A DNA stretch of 59,901 bases from Komagataeibacter xylinus (GCF_009834365.1 NZ_CP041348.1:3467501-3527401), one strand, 5' to 3'. Numbered from the stretch's first letter, positions 8,293-17,076 are shown. The notes: generated by a model from the sequence alone, not told the origin. Numbers and translations are program-made.

Positions 8293-9395
8293 AGCGCCGC
8301 CTGCGCCTGGCGAGCGGCACGGTCCTGCTCGGGTATCTCTCGCGTGAGCTGCTGGCCAAGGTGTTTACCACGACCATCATCGTCGTGGCGCTGATGGAAA
8401 TCCTGGCCCTGCTGGAACAGGTGACGGAAATCATGCACCGCAATCTCGGCCTGTCCGGGGTGTTGTATTACGCGGTCATGCACCTGCCGCTGCTGTTCGG
8501 CAATGCCATGCCCATTGCCGTGCTGATTGGCGCGCTGCTTACGCTGCTGCAACTGACAACATCGAACGAAATCTCGATCATGCGTGCGGCCGGCCTGTCC
8601 ACGCCTGGGCTGATCAAGCTGTTCCTGCCCACCATCATCGGCCTCGGCGTGCTGTGTGGGCTGGTCAATGACCAGGTCACGCCACGCACGGAGCAGCGCC
8701 TCGCCCAATGGTGGAACGCCACAACACCCGATGCCGCGACAGTATGGCACAACTACTGGCTGCGCGCGCGTGATGACCTGATCAACATCAACTACCTTTC
8801 CGGTGGCGGACAGGTGCTTGACAGGGTCACGGTCTACCACCGCGACCACCAGAGCCTGCTCCAGAAAGTCACCACCCTGCGCAACGTGCATTACACGCAT
8901 GGCCACTGGTATGGCACGCCCACGCGGGTGCTGAGCGTGCTCAGCCCGACCCGCGTCGACCTGCTCGACACGCCCGGGGAGCCCGTGCGCCTTGACTGGC
9001 CCGATACGCTCACGCCGGGCTACCTGATGCAGATTACCGTCAGTTTCACCCAGTCCATCGGCACCATGCTGGCCGAGCAGAACGACAGCCTGCCTTCCAG
9101 CCAGTCGCCCTCGTTTTTCATAACCGAAATACTGGGACGCATCATGTTACCGGTCACGTTCGCGGTAATGCTGTTACTTGCCGTGCCGGTGGTCTATATC
9201 CCCCCCCGGGCTGGCACGCGCAGTTGGTTGCCCATATGGTGCCTCGGCGCGGGCCTGCTGTTTGTCGTGTTCCAGGGGCTGCTCCGCGCGCTTGGCAATG
9301 CGGGAACATTGCCCTCGCTTATGGCGATATTCGTCGGGATCCTGATTTTCATCCTTGGCGTCATCACCGTGCTACTGAGGATCGAAGAGCGATGA
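8289..9395 (+). CDS. lptG: LptG-family lipid export permease
   Basis: 368-residue partner of LptF with the same architecture: TM block, periplasmic domain (about 130-260), TM block. The coupling helix SNEISIMRAAGLS is clear, as is GYLMQITVSFTQS, which corresponds to the end of the periplasmic domain. Start ATG 8289 overlaps the lptF stop (ATGA); a longer upstream reading exists in frame but would overlap lptF by over 120 nt. Its own stop overlaps the hydroxylase start (ATGA). No LptB ATPase, LptC or LptA is encoded nearby, so they must be supplied from elsewhere. Confidence 0.88.
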   Translation: MKRRLRLASGTVLLGYLSRELLAKVFTTTIIVVALMEILALLEQVTEIMHRNLGLSGVLYYAVMHLPLLFGNAMPIAVLIGALLTLLQLTTSNEISIMRAAGLSTPGLIKLFLPTIIGLGVLCGLVNDQVTPRTEQRLAQWWNATTPDAATVWHNYWLRARDDLININYLSGGGQVLDRVTVYHRDHQSLLQKVTTLRNVHYTHGHWYGTPTRVLSVLSPTRVDLLDTPGEPVRLDWPDTLTPGYLMQITVSFTQSIGTMLAEQNDSLPSSQSPSFFITEILGRIMLPVTFAVMLLLAVPVVYIPPRAGTRSWLPIWCLGAGLLFVVFQGLLRALGNAGTLPSLMAIFVGILIFILGVITVLLRIEER

Positions 9396-10174
9396 TTACA
9401 AATACCCTGAAGAACAGTTCCATCCGCACAGGCCGCAGCTTCGACCTGGGCAAGATGAACCTGTCCCAGCTCTGGATTGCCTACCTCACCTACCCCACCA
9501 TCATCCTGTATTTCGTGCTGGCCATCGCCAGCTACGCGGTCATGGTGTACGCCTACACGTCATTCGTGCCGGTCGCCATCAGCATCGCAGCCGTGATGCT
9601 GGTCTACCCGCTGGTATGGTATGGCATCCATCGCTACATCCTCCACGGCCGGTTTCTCTACCGCATGAAATGGAGCGCCACCCTGTGGAAGCGCATCCAC
9701 TTCGATCACCACCAGGACCCCCACCTGCTTGACGTGCTGTTCGGCTCGCCGCTCAACACCATTCCCACCATTGCCATCGTCACCATTCCCATCGGCTACG
9801 CCATTGGCGGCCTGGCGGGTTCGGGTGCCGCCTTTGGCGCGGGGCTGACCATTACGTGCATCTATGAATTCTTCCACTGCATCCAGCACCTGAACTACAA
9901 GCCGCGCATGCGCTGGATCCAGCTGATGAAACAGCGCCACGTGCTGCATCACTTCCATAACGAGAATGGCAATTACGGCATTACCAGCTTCGTGGCCGAC
10001 CGCATCTTCCACAGCTACTACCCCGATGCCCGTGGCTGCCCGCGCAGCCCCACCGTGTTCAACCTTGGCTATGACATCGAGGAAGCCCATCGCTACCCCT
10101 GGGTGATGGAAGAGACCGGCGCCCCCCCGCGCGACCGCCCCGATGGTGCCAACACCACCCGCAACGCGGCGTGA
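9392..10174 (+). CDS. fatty acid/sphingolipid hydroxylase superfamily membrane protein
   Basis: 260-residue integral membrane di-iron hydroxylase. Histidine boxes are visible in order: H80-RYIL-H85, HFDHHQDPH (103-111), HCIQH (162-166) and HVLHHFHNENGNYG (183-196), with two hydrophobic blocks (about 34-78 and 117-160). The superfamily includes sterol C4/C5 oxidases and fatty acid 2-hydroxylases (FA2H/Scs7). Acetic acid bacteria are known to make dihydroceramides carrying 2-hydroxypalmitate, so a ceramide 2-hydroxylase is a sensible inference given the SPT locus 5 kb upstream. Start ATG 9392 is coupled to lptG (ATGA), and the stop is coupled to the next gene (GTGA). Confidence 0.78.
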   Translation: MITNTLKNSSIRTGRSFDLGKMNLSQLWIAYLTYPTIILYFVLAIASYAVMVYAYTSFVPVAISIAAVMLVYPLVWYGIHRYILHGRFLYRMKWSATLWKRIHFDHHQDPHLLDVLFGSPLNTIPTIAIVTIPIGYAIGGLAGSGAAFGAGLTITCIYEFFHCIQHLNYKPRMRWIQLMKQRHVLHHFHNENGNYGITSFVADRIFHSYYPDARGCPRSPTVFNLGYDIEEAHRYPWVMEETGAPPRDRPDGANTTRNAA

Positions 10175-10956
10175 GCACGGACATGGCACTGAATGTTCTC
10201 ATCCTGGCGGGCAGCAGGCCGGGGCGGCCCGACCCCATGGCGCAGGCGGCGGGTATTTCGCACAAGGCCCTGCTGCCGGTGGGTGGCAGCCCCATGATCA
10301 GCCGGGTCATCACGGCCCTCCAGTCGGTCGAGGCCATTGGCAAGATAGCCATCTGCATCGAACGCCCCGAGGTGCTCGCGGGCATCGTGCCGGACAACGT
10401 GATCTTCATCCCGCCCGCTTCGGGGCCGAGTTCCAGCGTGATGAAGGCGCTGGACACGCTGGGCACGCCGCTGCTGGTCACGACCGCAGACCATGCCCTG
10501 CTCGAGCCCGCCTGGGTGCGCAGCTTCGTGCAGAAGGCGCAGGAAAGCGGGGCCGACGTAGCCGCAGGCATTGCAATGGAACGCGACATCCTGCGCGATG
10601 TGCCGGGCACCAGGCGCACCATGATCCGCCTGGCCGATGGCGCTTTCTCGGGCTGCAACATGTTCCTGTTCCGCACACCTGCCGCAACCGGCGTGATCCG
10701 GCTGTGGCAGAAGCTCGAGGCCGACCGCAAGAACCCGCTTAAAATGGCGCGCACGCTTGGCCTGGGCATCCTGCTGCGCTTTGTGCTGCGCCGCCTGACC
10801 CGTGCTGATGTATGCCGCCGCATCGGCCAGCTTTCACACGCGCGGGTGGCCATGATCGCGCTGCCCAACGGGCGCGCCGCCGTGGATGTGGACAAGCCCG
10901 CCGACCTTGAGCTTGTCACGCACCTGCTTGCATCAAGCCCCCTGCCCGCGACCTGA
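10171..10956 (+). CDS. GT-A fold NTP transferase domain protein (MobA/IspD-like)
   Basis: 261 residues. The N-terminus has a nucleotidyltransferase signature: LILAGSRPGRPD, then SHKALLPVGGSPMI, where the Lys and GG typically position an NTP. TTADHALL provides an Asp in the usual metal-binding place. This fold adds CMP, GMP or UMP to phosphorylated sugars or alcohols. The partner is unknown. Its coupling to the hydroxylase (GTGA overlap) and position in the lipid island suggest it activates a polar head-group precursor, but molybdenum cofactor guanylylation (MobA) cannot be ruled out; no other mo genes are nearby. An in-frame ATG at 10183 is an equally possible start. Confidence 0.65.
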   Translation: MSTDMALNVLILAGSRPGRPDPMAQAAGISHKALLPVGGSPMISRVITALQSVEAIGKIAICIERPEVLAGIVPDNVIFIPPASGPSSSVMKALDTLGTPLLVTTADHALLEPAWVRSFVQKAQESGADVAAGIAMERDILRDVPGTRRTMIRLADGAFSGCNMFLFRTPAATGVIRLWQKLEADRKNPLKMARTLGLGILLRFVLRRLTRADVCRRIGQLSHARVAMIALPNGRAAVDVDKPADLELVTHLLASSPLPAT

Positions 10957-10974
10957 GGCCCACGCCCTTACGCC

Positions 10975-11475
10975 ATGCACCGCCCATCCGCGCCACAGCT
11001 CCAGTCCGCCATCCGCACGGGCGTCAGCCAGATGTGCCGGATGCATGGATGGGCGGTTTTGCATGAATTCGTGCTGCCCGATCGCAGGCGCGCCGATATC
11101 ATGGCCCTGACACCCCAGGGCGACCTGCTGTGCATCGAGATCAAGTCAGGCCTGCCAGATTTCCGCGCCGACCATAAATGGCCCGATTACCTGCAATGGT
11201 GCGACCAGCTCTATTTTGCGGTCAACCAGGACTTCCCCCGCCATATCCTGCCTGAAACTGCCGGGCTGGTGATTGCCGCCACCCACCCTGCTGCCACGCT
11301 GGCGGCTACCTGCATGGACTGCGCCATCATCCGCCACCCGCAGCGCAGCCCGCTTGCCGCTGCGCGCCGACGCAAGCTTACGCTGCAGTTTGCCATGCAG
11401 GCTGCCGAAAGGCTGGGTCGGGTGGACATGCCGCAGGTGGAACATGCGGTGAAAACGGCGTTACGTGTAGAATAG
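10975..11475 (+). CDS. mmcB: MmcB family DNA repair protein
   Basis: 166 residues matching the alphaproteobacterial MmcB family: LPDRRRADIMAL, then IEIKSGLPDFRADHKWPDY and CDQLYFAV. The D...EIK arrangement is that of a PD-(D/E)XK nuclease fold. In Caulobacter, MmcB is an SOS-independent mitomycin-inducible repair factor; here that is known from the family, not seen. The short 18-nt gap after the nucleotidyltransferase suggests co-transcription. Confidence 0.85.
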   Translation: MHRPSAPQLQSAIRTGVSQMCRMHGWAVLHEFVLPDRRRADIMALTPQGDLLCIEIKSGLPDFRADHKWPDYLQWCDQLYFAVNQDFPRHILPETAGLVIAATHPAATLAATCMDCAIIRHPQRSPLAAARRRKLTLQFAMQAAERLGRVDMPQVEHAVKTALRVE

Positions 11476-11499
11476 AATGTTCCACAAGAAAGGTTACCC

Positions 11500-12288
11500 A
11501 TGTCACAGGCCATCCTGACCCGTTTTGAAGCCGCCCGCTCCGTCGTGCGCGATGCTGCCGCCCTTGCCATGAAGATGCGCCCCGCCCCGGGCGGCCCCAA
11601 GGGCACCCAGAAAAGTGCGCAGGACTGGCTGACCGAAACCGATGGCGCGGTGGAGGCCTTCATCTCCGAGCGAATCGGCACGCTGTTCCCCGAAGATGGC
11701 TTTCAGGGCGAGGAAGAAGGCCGTACCCGCACCGGCAGCCTGCGCTGGGTGGTGGATCCGATCGATGGCACATCCAACTACGCGCGCGGGCGCAACCGCT
11801 GGTGCATCTCGCTGGGCCTGATGGATGGCGACACCCCCGTGGCCGGCATCATCGAGGCCCCGATGCTGGGCGAGACCTATACGGCGGTAAAGGGGCATGG
11901 CGCGTTCCTCAATGGCGAGCGCATTCATGCCTCCCCCGTGACCGACCCCGCCACCTCCCTGATCGAGATGGGCTGGAGCAACCGCGTGCCCCCGGGGGTG
12001 TTCCAGGAAAAAATCGATGCCATACTCGGGCTGGGCGCCATGCCGCGCTCGGGCGGGTCAGGTGCCATCGCCCTGGCCGAGGTCGCGTGCGGGCGGCAGG
12101 ACGGCTATCTGGAAATCCGCATCAACCTGTGGGACGTAGCGGCCGCCCTCGTATTGCTGGAGGAGGCAGGTGCAAAGGTTTCTCCCTTCCTGCGCGATGG
12201 CGGGCTTGAAGATGGCATCCACATCCTCGCTGCCGCACCCGGCATTGCCGATGCCCTGTCGCAGGCGGTGGGCGTCTCCCTTAAATAA
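11500..12288 (+). CDS. inositol monophosphatase family protein
   Basis: 262 residues of the lithium-sensitive Mg-dependent phosphatase family. Metal ligands are visible: GEEEGR (Glu), then VVDPIDGTSNYARG (Asp, Asp, Thr), and the C-terminal NLWDVAAALVLLEEAGA (Asp). Family members hydrolyse inositol-1-phosphate, histidinol-phosphate, PAP or act as SuhB; the sequence alone does not decide. Start ATG 11500 has AGAAAGG about 6 nt upstream. It is not inside a histidine operon. A lipid head-group inositol role is conceivable given the island upstream, but weakly supported. Confidence 0.82.
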   Translation: MSQAILTRFEAARSVVRDAAALAMKMRPAPGGPKGTQKSAQDWLTETDGAVEAFISERIGTLFPEDGFQGEEEGRTRTGSLRWVVDPIDGTSNYARGRNRWCISLGLMDGDTPVAGIIEAPMLGETYTAVKGHGAFLNGERIHASPVTDPATSLIEMGWSNRVPPGVFQEKIDAILGLGAMPRSGGSGAIALAEVACGRQDGYLEIRINLWDVAAALVLLEEAGAKVSPFLRDGGLEDGIHILAAAPGIADALSQAVGVSLK

Positions 12289-12414
12289 CGGCAATATAGG
12301 GCTGGATCATGCCACACAGACTTGCCTAGAGAGCCATGATTCAGCCATGAACACAGACCACTCCAGTGCACGGACCGTTTTGGTGGATCTGCCGTGACGA
12401 ATCGGAAAGGGAGC

Positions 12415-13236
12415 ATGGGTTTGCACAAGTTTCATCTCATCAGGACGTCATTCACCACGCTGGCCCTGATGATGCCGCTGCACGCCGCGATGGCCGCCAG
12501 CATGGAAGAAGAACAGAGCCTGGTGGACCGCGCCACGCTGACCGTGCGCGACATGTTCTCGGGTGCCACGGCAGGGAGCAAGGTCACCCGTTACCTTGCC
12601 GAATCGCGTGGCGTGATTGTCTGCCCCTCTGTGTTCCGCATGTCGATCGCCTTTGGCGGCGGCGGCGGCGGTTGCGTGTTCCTTACGCGTGATGCCCATG
12701 GCTCATGGTCCGACCCGGCCTTCTACCGCATGTCATCAGCCAATTTTGGCCTCCAGCTTGGCATGCAGGATGTGCAGGTGATGCTGTTCGTCATGACGGA
12801 TCAGGGCGTGCAGTCGCTACTCGACAGCCAGATGAAACTCAGCGCAGATGTCGGCACGTCCTTCGCCTCATCCGGCTCCGGACTTGAAGCGGGCACGGCA
12901 GGTGAGCACAATACCTCCATCAAGGGCGTGCAGAAATCCAAGGGCCTGTTTGCCGGTGCCGCCCTTGGTGGCTCCAAGATGCGGGTCAATAGTGCCGCCA
13001 ACCGTGCCTATTACAACCAGATTGTAGGGCCTGAGGATATCGTGGTGTCCATGCGGGTGAACAATTCGGGGGCTGACCCGCTGCGCTCCGCCCTGACAGA
13101 AGTGCTGGCCGCCGCCCAGAGCCGCCCGGACAAGAACGGCCAGACCAGCACTCCCACCACGCAGACGCAGCCCCAGCAGCCGATGGAAACCGCACCTTCT
13201 GGCTCGGTCAGCAGCCAGAGCCTGCCTGCTCAGTAA
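12415..13236 (+). CDS. secreted SYLF-domain lipid-binding protein
   Basis: 273 residues. An N-terminal signal peptide (LIRTSFTTLALMMPLHAAMAA) is followed by a SYLF/YSC84 domain: FRMSIAFGGGGGGCVF, LQDVQV-like strands, then SADVGTSFASSG and MRVNSAANRAYYNQIVGPEDIV. SYLF domains bind phosphoinositides in eukaryotes; bacterial secreted versions are of unknown role. The last ~45 residues are Gln/Pro/Thr-rich and probably unstructured. I prefer ATG 12415 (signal peptide begins properly; GGAAAGGGAG just upstream); a GTG at 12394 is also in frame. It is convergent with mltG, with a double-hairpin repeat between them. Confidence 0.82.
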   Translation: MGLHKFHLIRTSFTTLALMMPLHAAMAASMEEEQSLVDRATLTVRDMFSGATAGSKVTRYLAESRGVIVCPSVFRMSIAFGGGGGGCVFLTRDAHGSWSDPAFYRMSSANFGLQLGMQDVQVMLFVMTDQGVQSLLDSQMKLSADVGTSFASSGSGLEAGTAGEHNTSIKGVQKSKGLFAGAALGGSKMRVNSAANRAYYNQIVGPEDIVVSMRVNNSGADPLRSALTEVLAAAQSRPDKNGQTSTPTTQTQPQQPMETAPSGSVSSQSLPAQ

Positions 13237-13260
13237 AAGATTGTCTGAAAATAACGGGAA

Positions 13261-13334
13261 TGTCCGGTGCCGCCTTTTTTCCAAAAGGCGGCATTTCTTT
13301 TGAAGCTTTTTGAAAAAAGCTTCACCAAAATCTT
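13261..13334. repeat. dispersed double-hairpin element, copy A (SYLF/mltG intergenic)
   Basis: Two adjacent palindromes: TGCCGCCTTTT (13268-13278) pairs with AAAAGGCGGCA (13283-13293), and TGAAGCTTTTT (13301-13311) pairs with AAAAAGCTTCA (13314-13324), followed by CCAAAATCTTT. It fills the gap between two convergent genes and so can act as a bidirectional terminator, since each stem carries T-runs in both orientations. Related copies are at 45088-45155 and 54112-54181, with a partial one at 29346-29440. Confidence 0.75.
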
Positions 13335-14348
13335 TCAGTCATTCGTGCGCGGGCTGGCCTGCGCTGCGCGCCTGCTGGCCCGGAAGGCCGCCACATGGCG
13401 GTTATGGTCATCAAGCGTGCTGGTAAAATCATGCCCACCCAGGCCATTGGCCACGAAATAAAGCTGGTCGCCCTCTGCCGGATGGGCTGCGGCATAAAGT
13501 GCTGCCATGCCGGGTGAGCAGATCGGCCCCGGCGGCAGGCCAACAATCACGTAGGTGTTGTAAGCCGTAGGCTGCTGCAGGTCAGCATGGGAGAGCGCAT
13601 GCCCCAGTGGGCCTGCCCCCCTGTTCAGCCCATAAACCACTGTCGGGTCGGACTGAAGCCGCATGCCCTGATGCAGGCGGTTGAGGAACACGCGCGCCAC
13701 CATGGGGCGTTCGGATGCAATGGCCGTTTCACGCTCGATCATGGAGGCCAGCACCAGCAGGTCATGGCGGTTGACGATGGCCGGATCCACCACGCGGCCC
13801 TCCCATGCCTGATCGATGGCGCGATCCATGGCATGCTGCATGCGCGCGAGCATCTGCGCGCGCGGCATGCCCCATTCATAATCATAGGTGAGCGGCATGA
13901 CCGATCCCTCATTGGGGAAAGGAAAACTGCCATCCATATAGGGGGCATGTTCGAGCAGGTTGGCGATCTGGATGGCGGAGAGCCCCTCCGGCACGGTCAG
14001 CCTGTGCACGACCGGCTTGCCATGCCGCAGCACCAGCAGCACCTGATGGATGGAGGCATGGGCGGGAAATACCAGCTCGGCGGCATGAAAAGCGCCATCA
14101 ACCCGTGTCAGCACGGTGGCGGCCTCGAACACCTTCTGCGCAAGCCAGCCCTGCTCGATGATGCCCGCAGCCTGCAGGCTGGTCAGGACCTGCTCGGTTC
14201 CGCCATGAGGCACGACCAGTGTGCGCTGCTGCGCCAGCGGGCCGGGAGCATTGTACTGCCGCACTCCCATGAACAAGGTGCCAAGACCTGACAGAACCAG
14301 CACGAGAAATGCCAGTCCACATACTGCCAGAACCCTGCGCACACTCAC
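13335..14348 (-). CDS. mltG: endolytic murein transglycosylase MltG
   Basis: 337 residues (YceG family). An N-terminal membrane anchor (about 5-27) precedes a periplasmic domain. Key motifs: VLASMIERETA with the catalytic Glu, QSDPTVVYG, and YNTYVIVGLPPGPICSPG. MltG cleaves nascent glycan strands at the inner membrane and helps terminate peptidoglycan synthesis. It lies downstream of fabF as in many proteobacteria, but a strong intrinsic terminator sits in the 52-nt gap, so it probably gets only part of its transcription from the fab operon. Confidence 0.92.
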   Translation of the reverse strand: MSVRRVLAVCGLAFLVLVLSGLGTLFMGVRQYNAPGPLAQQRTLVVPHGGTEQVLTSLQAAGIIEQGWLAQKVFEAATVLTRVDGAFHAAELVFPAHASIHQVLLVLRHGKPVVHRLTVPEGLSAIQIANLLEHAPYMDGSFPFPNEGSVMPLTYDYEWGMPRAQMLARMQHAMDRAIDQAWEGRVVDPAIVNRHDLLVLASMIERETAIASERPMVARVFLNRLHQGMRLQSDPTVVYGLNRGAGPLGHALSHADLQQPTAYNTYVIVGLPPGPICSPGMAALYAAAHPAEGDQLYFVANGLGGHDFTSTLDDHNRHVAAFRASRRAAQASPRTND

Positions 14349-14366
14349 TCCTTTACCCTATGGCTG

Positions 14367-14396
14367 AAAATAAAAAGGGGCGCCCTTGAGCGCCCC
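14367..14396 (-). terminator. intrinsic terminator after fabF
   Basis: On the minus strand GGGGCGC (14396-14390) pairs with GCGCCCC (14383-14377) around a TCAAGG loop, followed immediately by TTTTTATTTT. This is a textbook rho-independent terminator. It lies between the fabF stop and the mltG start. Confidence 0.85.
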
Positions 14397-14400
14397 GGTC

Positions 14401-15684
14401 CTACACGCCGCGCAGGATGATGCTGGCGTTGGTGCCGCCAAAGCCGAAGCTGTTGGACAGGATCGTGTCGATCTTGCGCTCCTGCGCCGTGTGCGCCACC
14501 CGGTCGATCACGCTCTCGCGTGAGGGATTGTCGAGGTTGAGCGTGGGCGGCGCAACATTGTCACGAATGGCGAGGATGGAATAGATCGCCTCGACCGCGC
14601 CCGCGGCACCAAGCAGGTGACCCGTGGCCGATTTGGTGGAAGACATGGCCAGCTTGCGCGCATCATCGCCAAACAGGCGCTCGACGGCATCAAGCTCAAG
14701 GTCATCGGCCATGGTGGAGGTGCCATGGGCGTTGACGTACTGAATGTCAGCCGTAGTCAGACCCGCGCTACGCACGGCGTTCTGCATGGCGCGGAACGCC
14801 CCTTCATGCCCGGCGGCAGGCGCCGTGATGTGGTGCGCATCACCTGACATGCCGTAGCCGATCACCTCGGCATAGATCTTGGCGCCACGCGCCTTGGCGT
14901 GCTCGTATTCTTCCAGCACCACGATACCGGCGCCCTCACCCATCACGAAACCGTCGCGGTCGCGGTCCCACGGGCGGGAGGCTTTTTCCGGAGTGTCGTT
15001 GAAGTGGGTGGACAGCGCCTTGGCGGAGCAGAACCCCGCAATGCCCAGTGGGCACACGGCAGCTTCGGCGCCGCCGGCCACCATCACGTCGGCATCGCCG
15101 AGCATGATCATGCGGGCGGCATCGCCAATGGCGTGCACGCCGGTGGCGCAGGCGGTGACAACCGAATGGTTCGGCCCCTTGAATCCGTATTTGATCGAGA
15201 CATGCCCGGAGACCAGGTTGATCAGGGCGGACGGAATGAAGAAAGGCGAAAGCCTGCGGGCCCGGCCTTCCTTTACCGTCACGGATGCCTCGTAGATGGT
15301 CTGAAGACCACCGATGCCAGCACCGATCATGACGCCGGTGCGGCAGCGATCCTCTTCTGATTCCGGCTTCCAGCCCGAATCCTCGACCGCCTCGGTAGCC
15401 GCGACAAGACCGAGATGGATGAAGCGGTCCATCTTTTTCTGGTCCTTGACGGGCACCCAGTCCGAAAGGGTCAGGCCGCCACTTTCCGTAGGCCCTGCGG
15501 GCACCTCACCCGCGACCTGCGCGGGCAGGTCAGAGGCGTCGAACGACGAGATACGGCCAAAACCGTTCTCTCCGGCCACGATACGCGACCAGTTGCGCTC
15601 AACACCCAGTCCGAGTGGGCTGACCATGCCCATACCGGTTACGACAACGCGCCGCTGTCCAGACATTGATCCGGTAGACTGCAT
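14401..15684 (-). CDS. fabF: beta-ketoacyl-ACP synthase II
   Basis: 427 residues, thiolase fold. The catalytic triad is visible: Cys in VVTACATGVHAIGDAA, His in YVNAHGTSTMADD and His in KSATGHLLGAAGA. It performs chain elongation by condensing malonyl-ACP with acyl-ACP, and in most bacteria has a temperature role in unsaturated fatty acids. The ATG at 15684 is preferred over the in-frame TTG at 15687. It ends the fabD-fabG-acpP-fabF series and is followed by an intrinsic terminator. Confidence 0.95.
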   Translation of the reverse strand: MQSTGSMSGQRRVVVTGMGMVSPLGLGVERNWSRIVAGENGFGRISSFDASDLPAQVAGEVPAGPTESGGLTLSDWVPVKDQKKMDRFIHLGLVAATEAVEDSGWKPESEEDRCRTGVMIGAGIGGLQTIYEASVTVKEGRARRLSPFFIPSALINLVSGHVSIKYGFKGPNHSVVTACATGVHAIGDAARMIMLGDADVMVAGGAEAAVCPLGIAGFCSAKALSTHFNDTPEKASRPWDRDRDGFVMGEGAGIVVLEEYEHAKARGAKIYAEVIGYGMSGDAHHITAPAAGHEGAFRAMQNAVRSAGLTTADIQYVNAHGTSTMADDLELDAVERLFGDDARKLAMSSTKSATGHLLGAAGAVEAIYSILAIRDNVAPPTLNLDNPSRESVIDRVAHTAQERKIDTILSNSFGFGGTNASIILRGV

Positions 15685-15758
15685 CAACCCGCCCTGCTTC
15701 CTGAAAGTAACGATACCTGACTGAATTCGTAGTAAACTATGATCGACAAACGGGTCGA

Positions 15759-15998
15759 TCAGGCAGCTTTCTGCTTTTCGATGTAGTCGATCGCGTCCTT
15801 CACGGTCGTGATCTTTTCAGCTGCATCCTCGGGGATCTCGACGCTGAACGCTTCCTCGAACGCCATGACCAGCTCGACCGTGTCGAGGCTGTCGGCGCCC
15901 AGATCGTCGATGAAAGAGGCATCCGGGGTGACCTTGCTTTCGTCAACACCGAGGTGCTCGACTACGATCTTCTTAACCTTATCGGCGATTTCGCTCAT
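15759..15998 (-). CDS. acpP: acyl carrier protein (housekeeping)
   Basis: 79 residues, acidic, with the conserved phosphopantetheine site [16 protein letters not shown]. It carries growing acyl chains for type II fatty acid synthesis. Start ATG 15998 ([10 protein letters not shown]) has AGGAAG upstream; an upstream in-frame ATG at 16076 would add 26 unrelated residues. The 256-nt gap between acpP and fabG contains no other gene that I can support and probably houses a separate acpP promoter. Confidence 0.96.
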   Translation of the reverse strand: MSEIADKVKKIVVEHLGVDESKVTPDASFIDDLGADSLDTVELVMAFEEAFSVEIPEDAAEKITTVKDAIDYIEKQKAA

Positions 15999-16254
15999 CT
16001 GTCTCTGCTTCCTGTCTGCCCCTGAAGAAACGGGCGGTTCGAAACGTGTTCGTCCTGTAACGTCCCTGCAAACCAATGATGTACACCGGCCCGCTTCGGA
16101 CGAAGCTGCGGGCGATTAGCACGGTTTTGACGCAATCGCCAAGGCAGCGTTTGCATTTCCTGTCCGCACGCCCCGCAATTAAGGGGACAGCTGGGCTGTC
16201 AGGACTATCTTTTTTGTCACTTCAGGCCCGCTGTCCAGCAAAATATCACATTGC

Positions 16255-17010
16255 TCAGACCATCGCCATGCCGCCATTGACATGAAGCGTCGTTCCCGTG
16301 ACCCATCCGGCCTCATCCGACGCCAGATAGACCACCGCAGGCGCGATATCACCGGGCTGGCCCATGCGGCCAAGCGGGATGGAGCCGACGAGCTTTTCCT
16401 TCTGCGCTTCAGGCAGCACGTCGGTCATGGCGGTCTGGATGAAGCCCGGCGCCAGCGTGTTTACGGTCACGCCACGGCTGCCTGCTTCCTGCGCCAGCGA
16501 CTTGCCCATGCCGATCATGCCCGCCTTGGCGGCGGCGTAGTTGGCCTGGCCTGCATTGCCCGTGACCCCCACAACCGAGGCGATGTTGATGATGCGCCCC
16601 GCCCTGCGGCGCAGCATGCCCTTGAGTGCAGCGCGACACAGGCGGAAGGGGGCAGCAAGATCCACGTCGAGCACGCGGTTCCAGTCCTCATCCTTCATCC
16701 GAATCGCAAGCGTATCGCGCGTAAGCCCCGCGTTGTTGACCAGAATGGCCAGAGGTGCTCCTGCCTTTTCCTCGGCTGCCGCGACCAGCGCATCGGCCGC
16801 CGTGGCATCCGACAGGTCAGCGGGGCAGACATACAGGCGCTCGGCGCCGCCCTCGGCCCCGATGCTGGCTGCAACCTCATCCAGCACGGCCTGACGCGTG
16901 CCTGACAGCACCACCGTGGCCCCCTGCGCATGCAGCGCGCGCACGATCTCGCGCCCGATTCCCCCCGATGCGCCGGTCACCAGCGCTACTTTTCCATCCA
17001 GCCTGAACAT
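16255..17010 (-). CDS. fabG: 3-oxoacyl-ACP reductase
   Basis: 251-residue short-chain dehydrogenase. Seen: TGASGGIGREIV (NADPH binding), NNAGLTRD, Ser in NIASVVGVTG, and YAAAKAGMIG (Tyr-Lys). PGFIQTAMTD is typical of FabG. It reduces 3-oxoacyl-ACP in fatty acid elongation. Start ATG 17010 (MFRLDGKVALV) has GAAGGGAA upstream; longer readings add non-homologous residues. It is 66 nt downstream of fabD in the same operon. Confidence 0.95.
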   Translation of the reverse strand: MFRLDGKVALVTGASGGIGREIVRALHAQGATVVLSGTRQAVLDEVAASIGAEGGAERLYVCPADLSDATAADALVAAAEEKAGAPLAILVNNAGLTRDTLAIRMKDEDWNRVLDVDLAAPFRLCRAALKGMLRRRAGRIINIASVVGVTGNAGQANYAAAKAGMIGMGKSLAQEAGSRGVTVNTLAPGFIQTAMTDVLPEAQKEKLVGSIPLGRMGQPGDIAPAVVYLASDEAGWVTGTTLHVNGGMAMV

Positions 17011-17076
17011 GAGCCGTCTGTTCCCTTCGGTATCCATCAATCAGAATGCCCCCGGCACGCGGGCCGGGGCGTTGTT

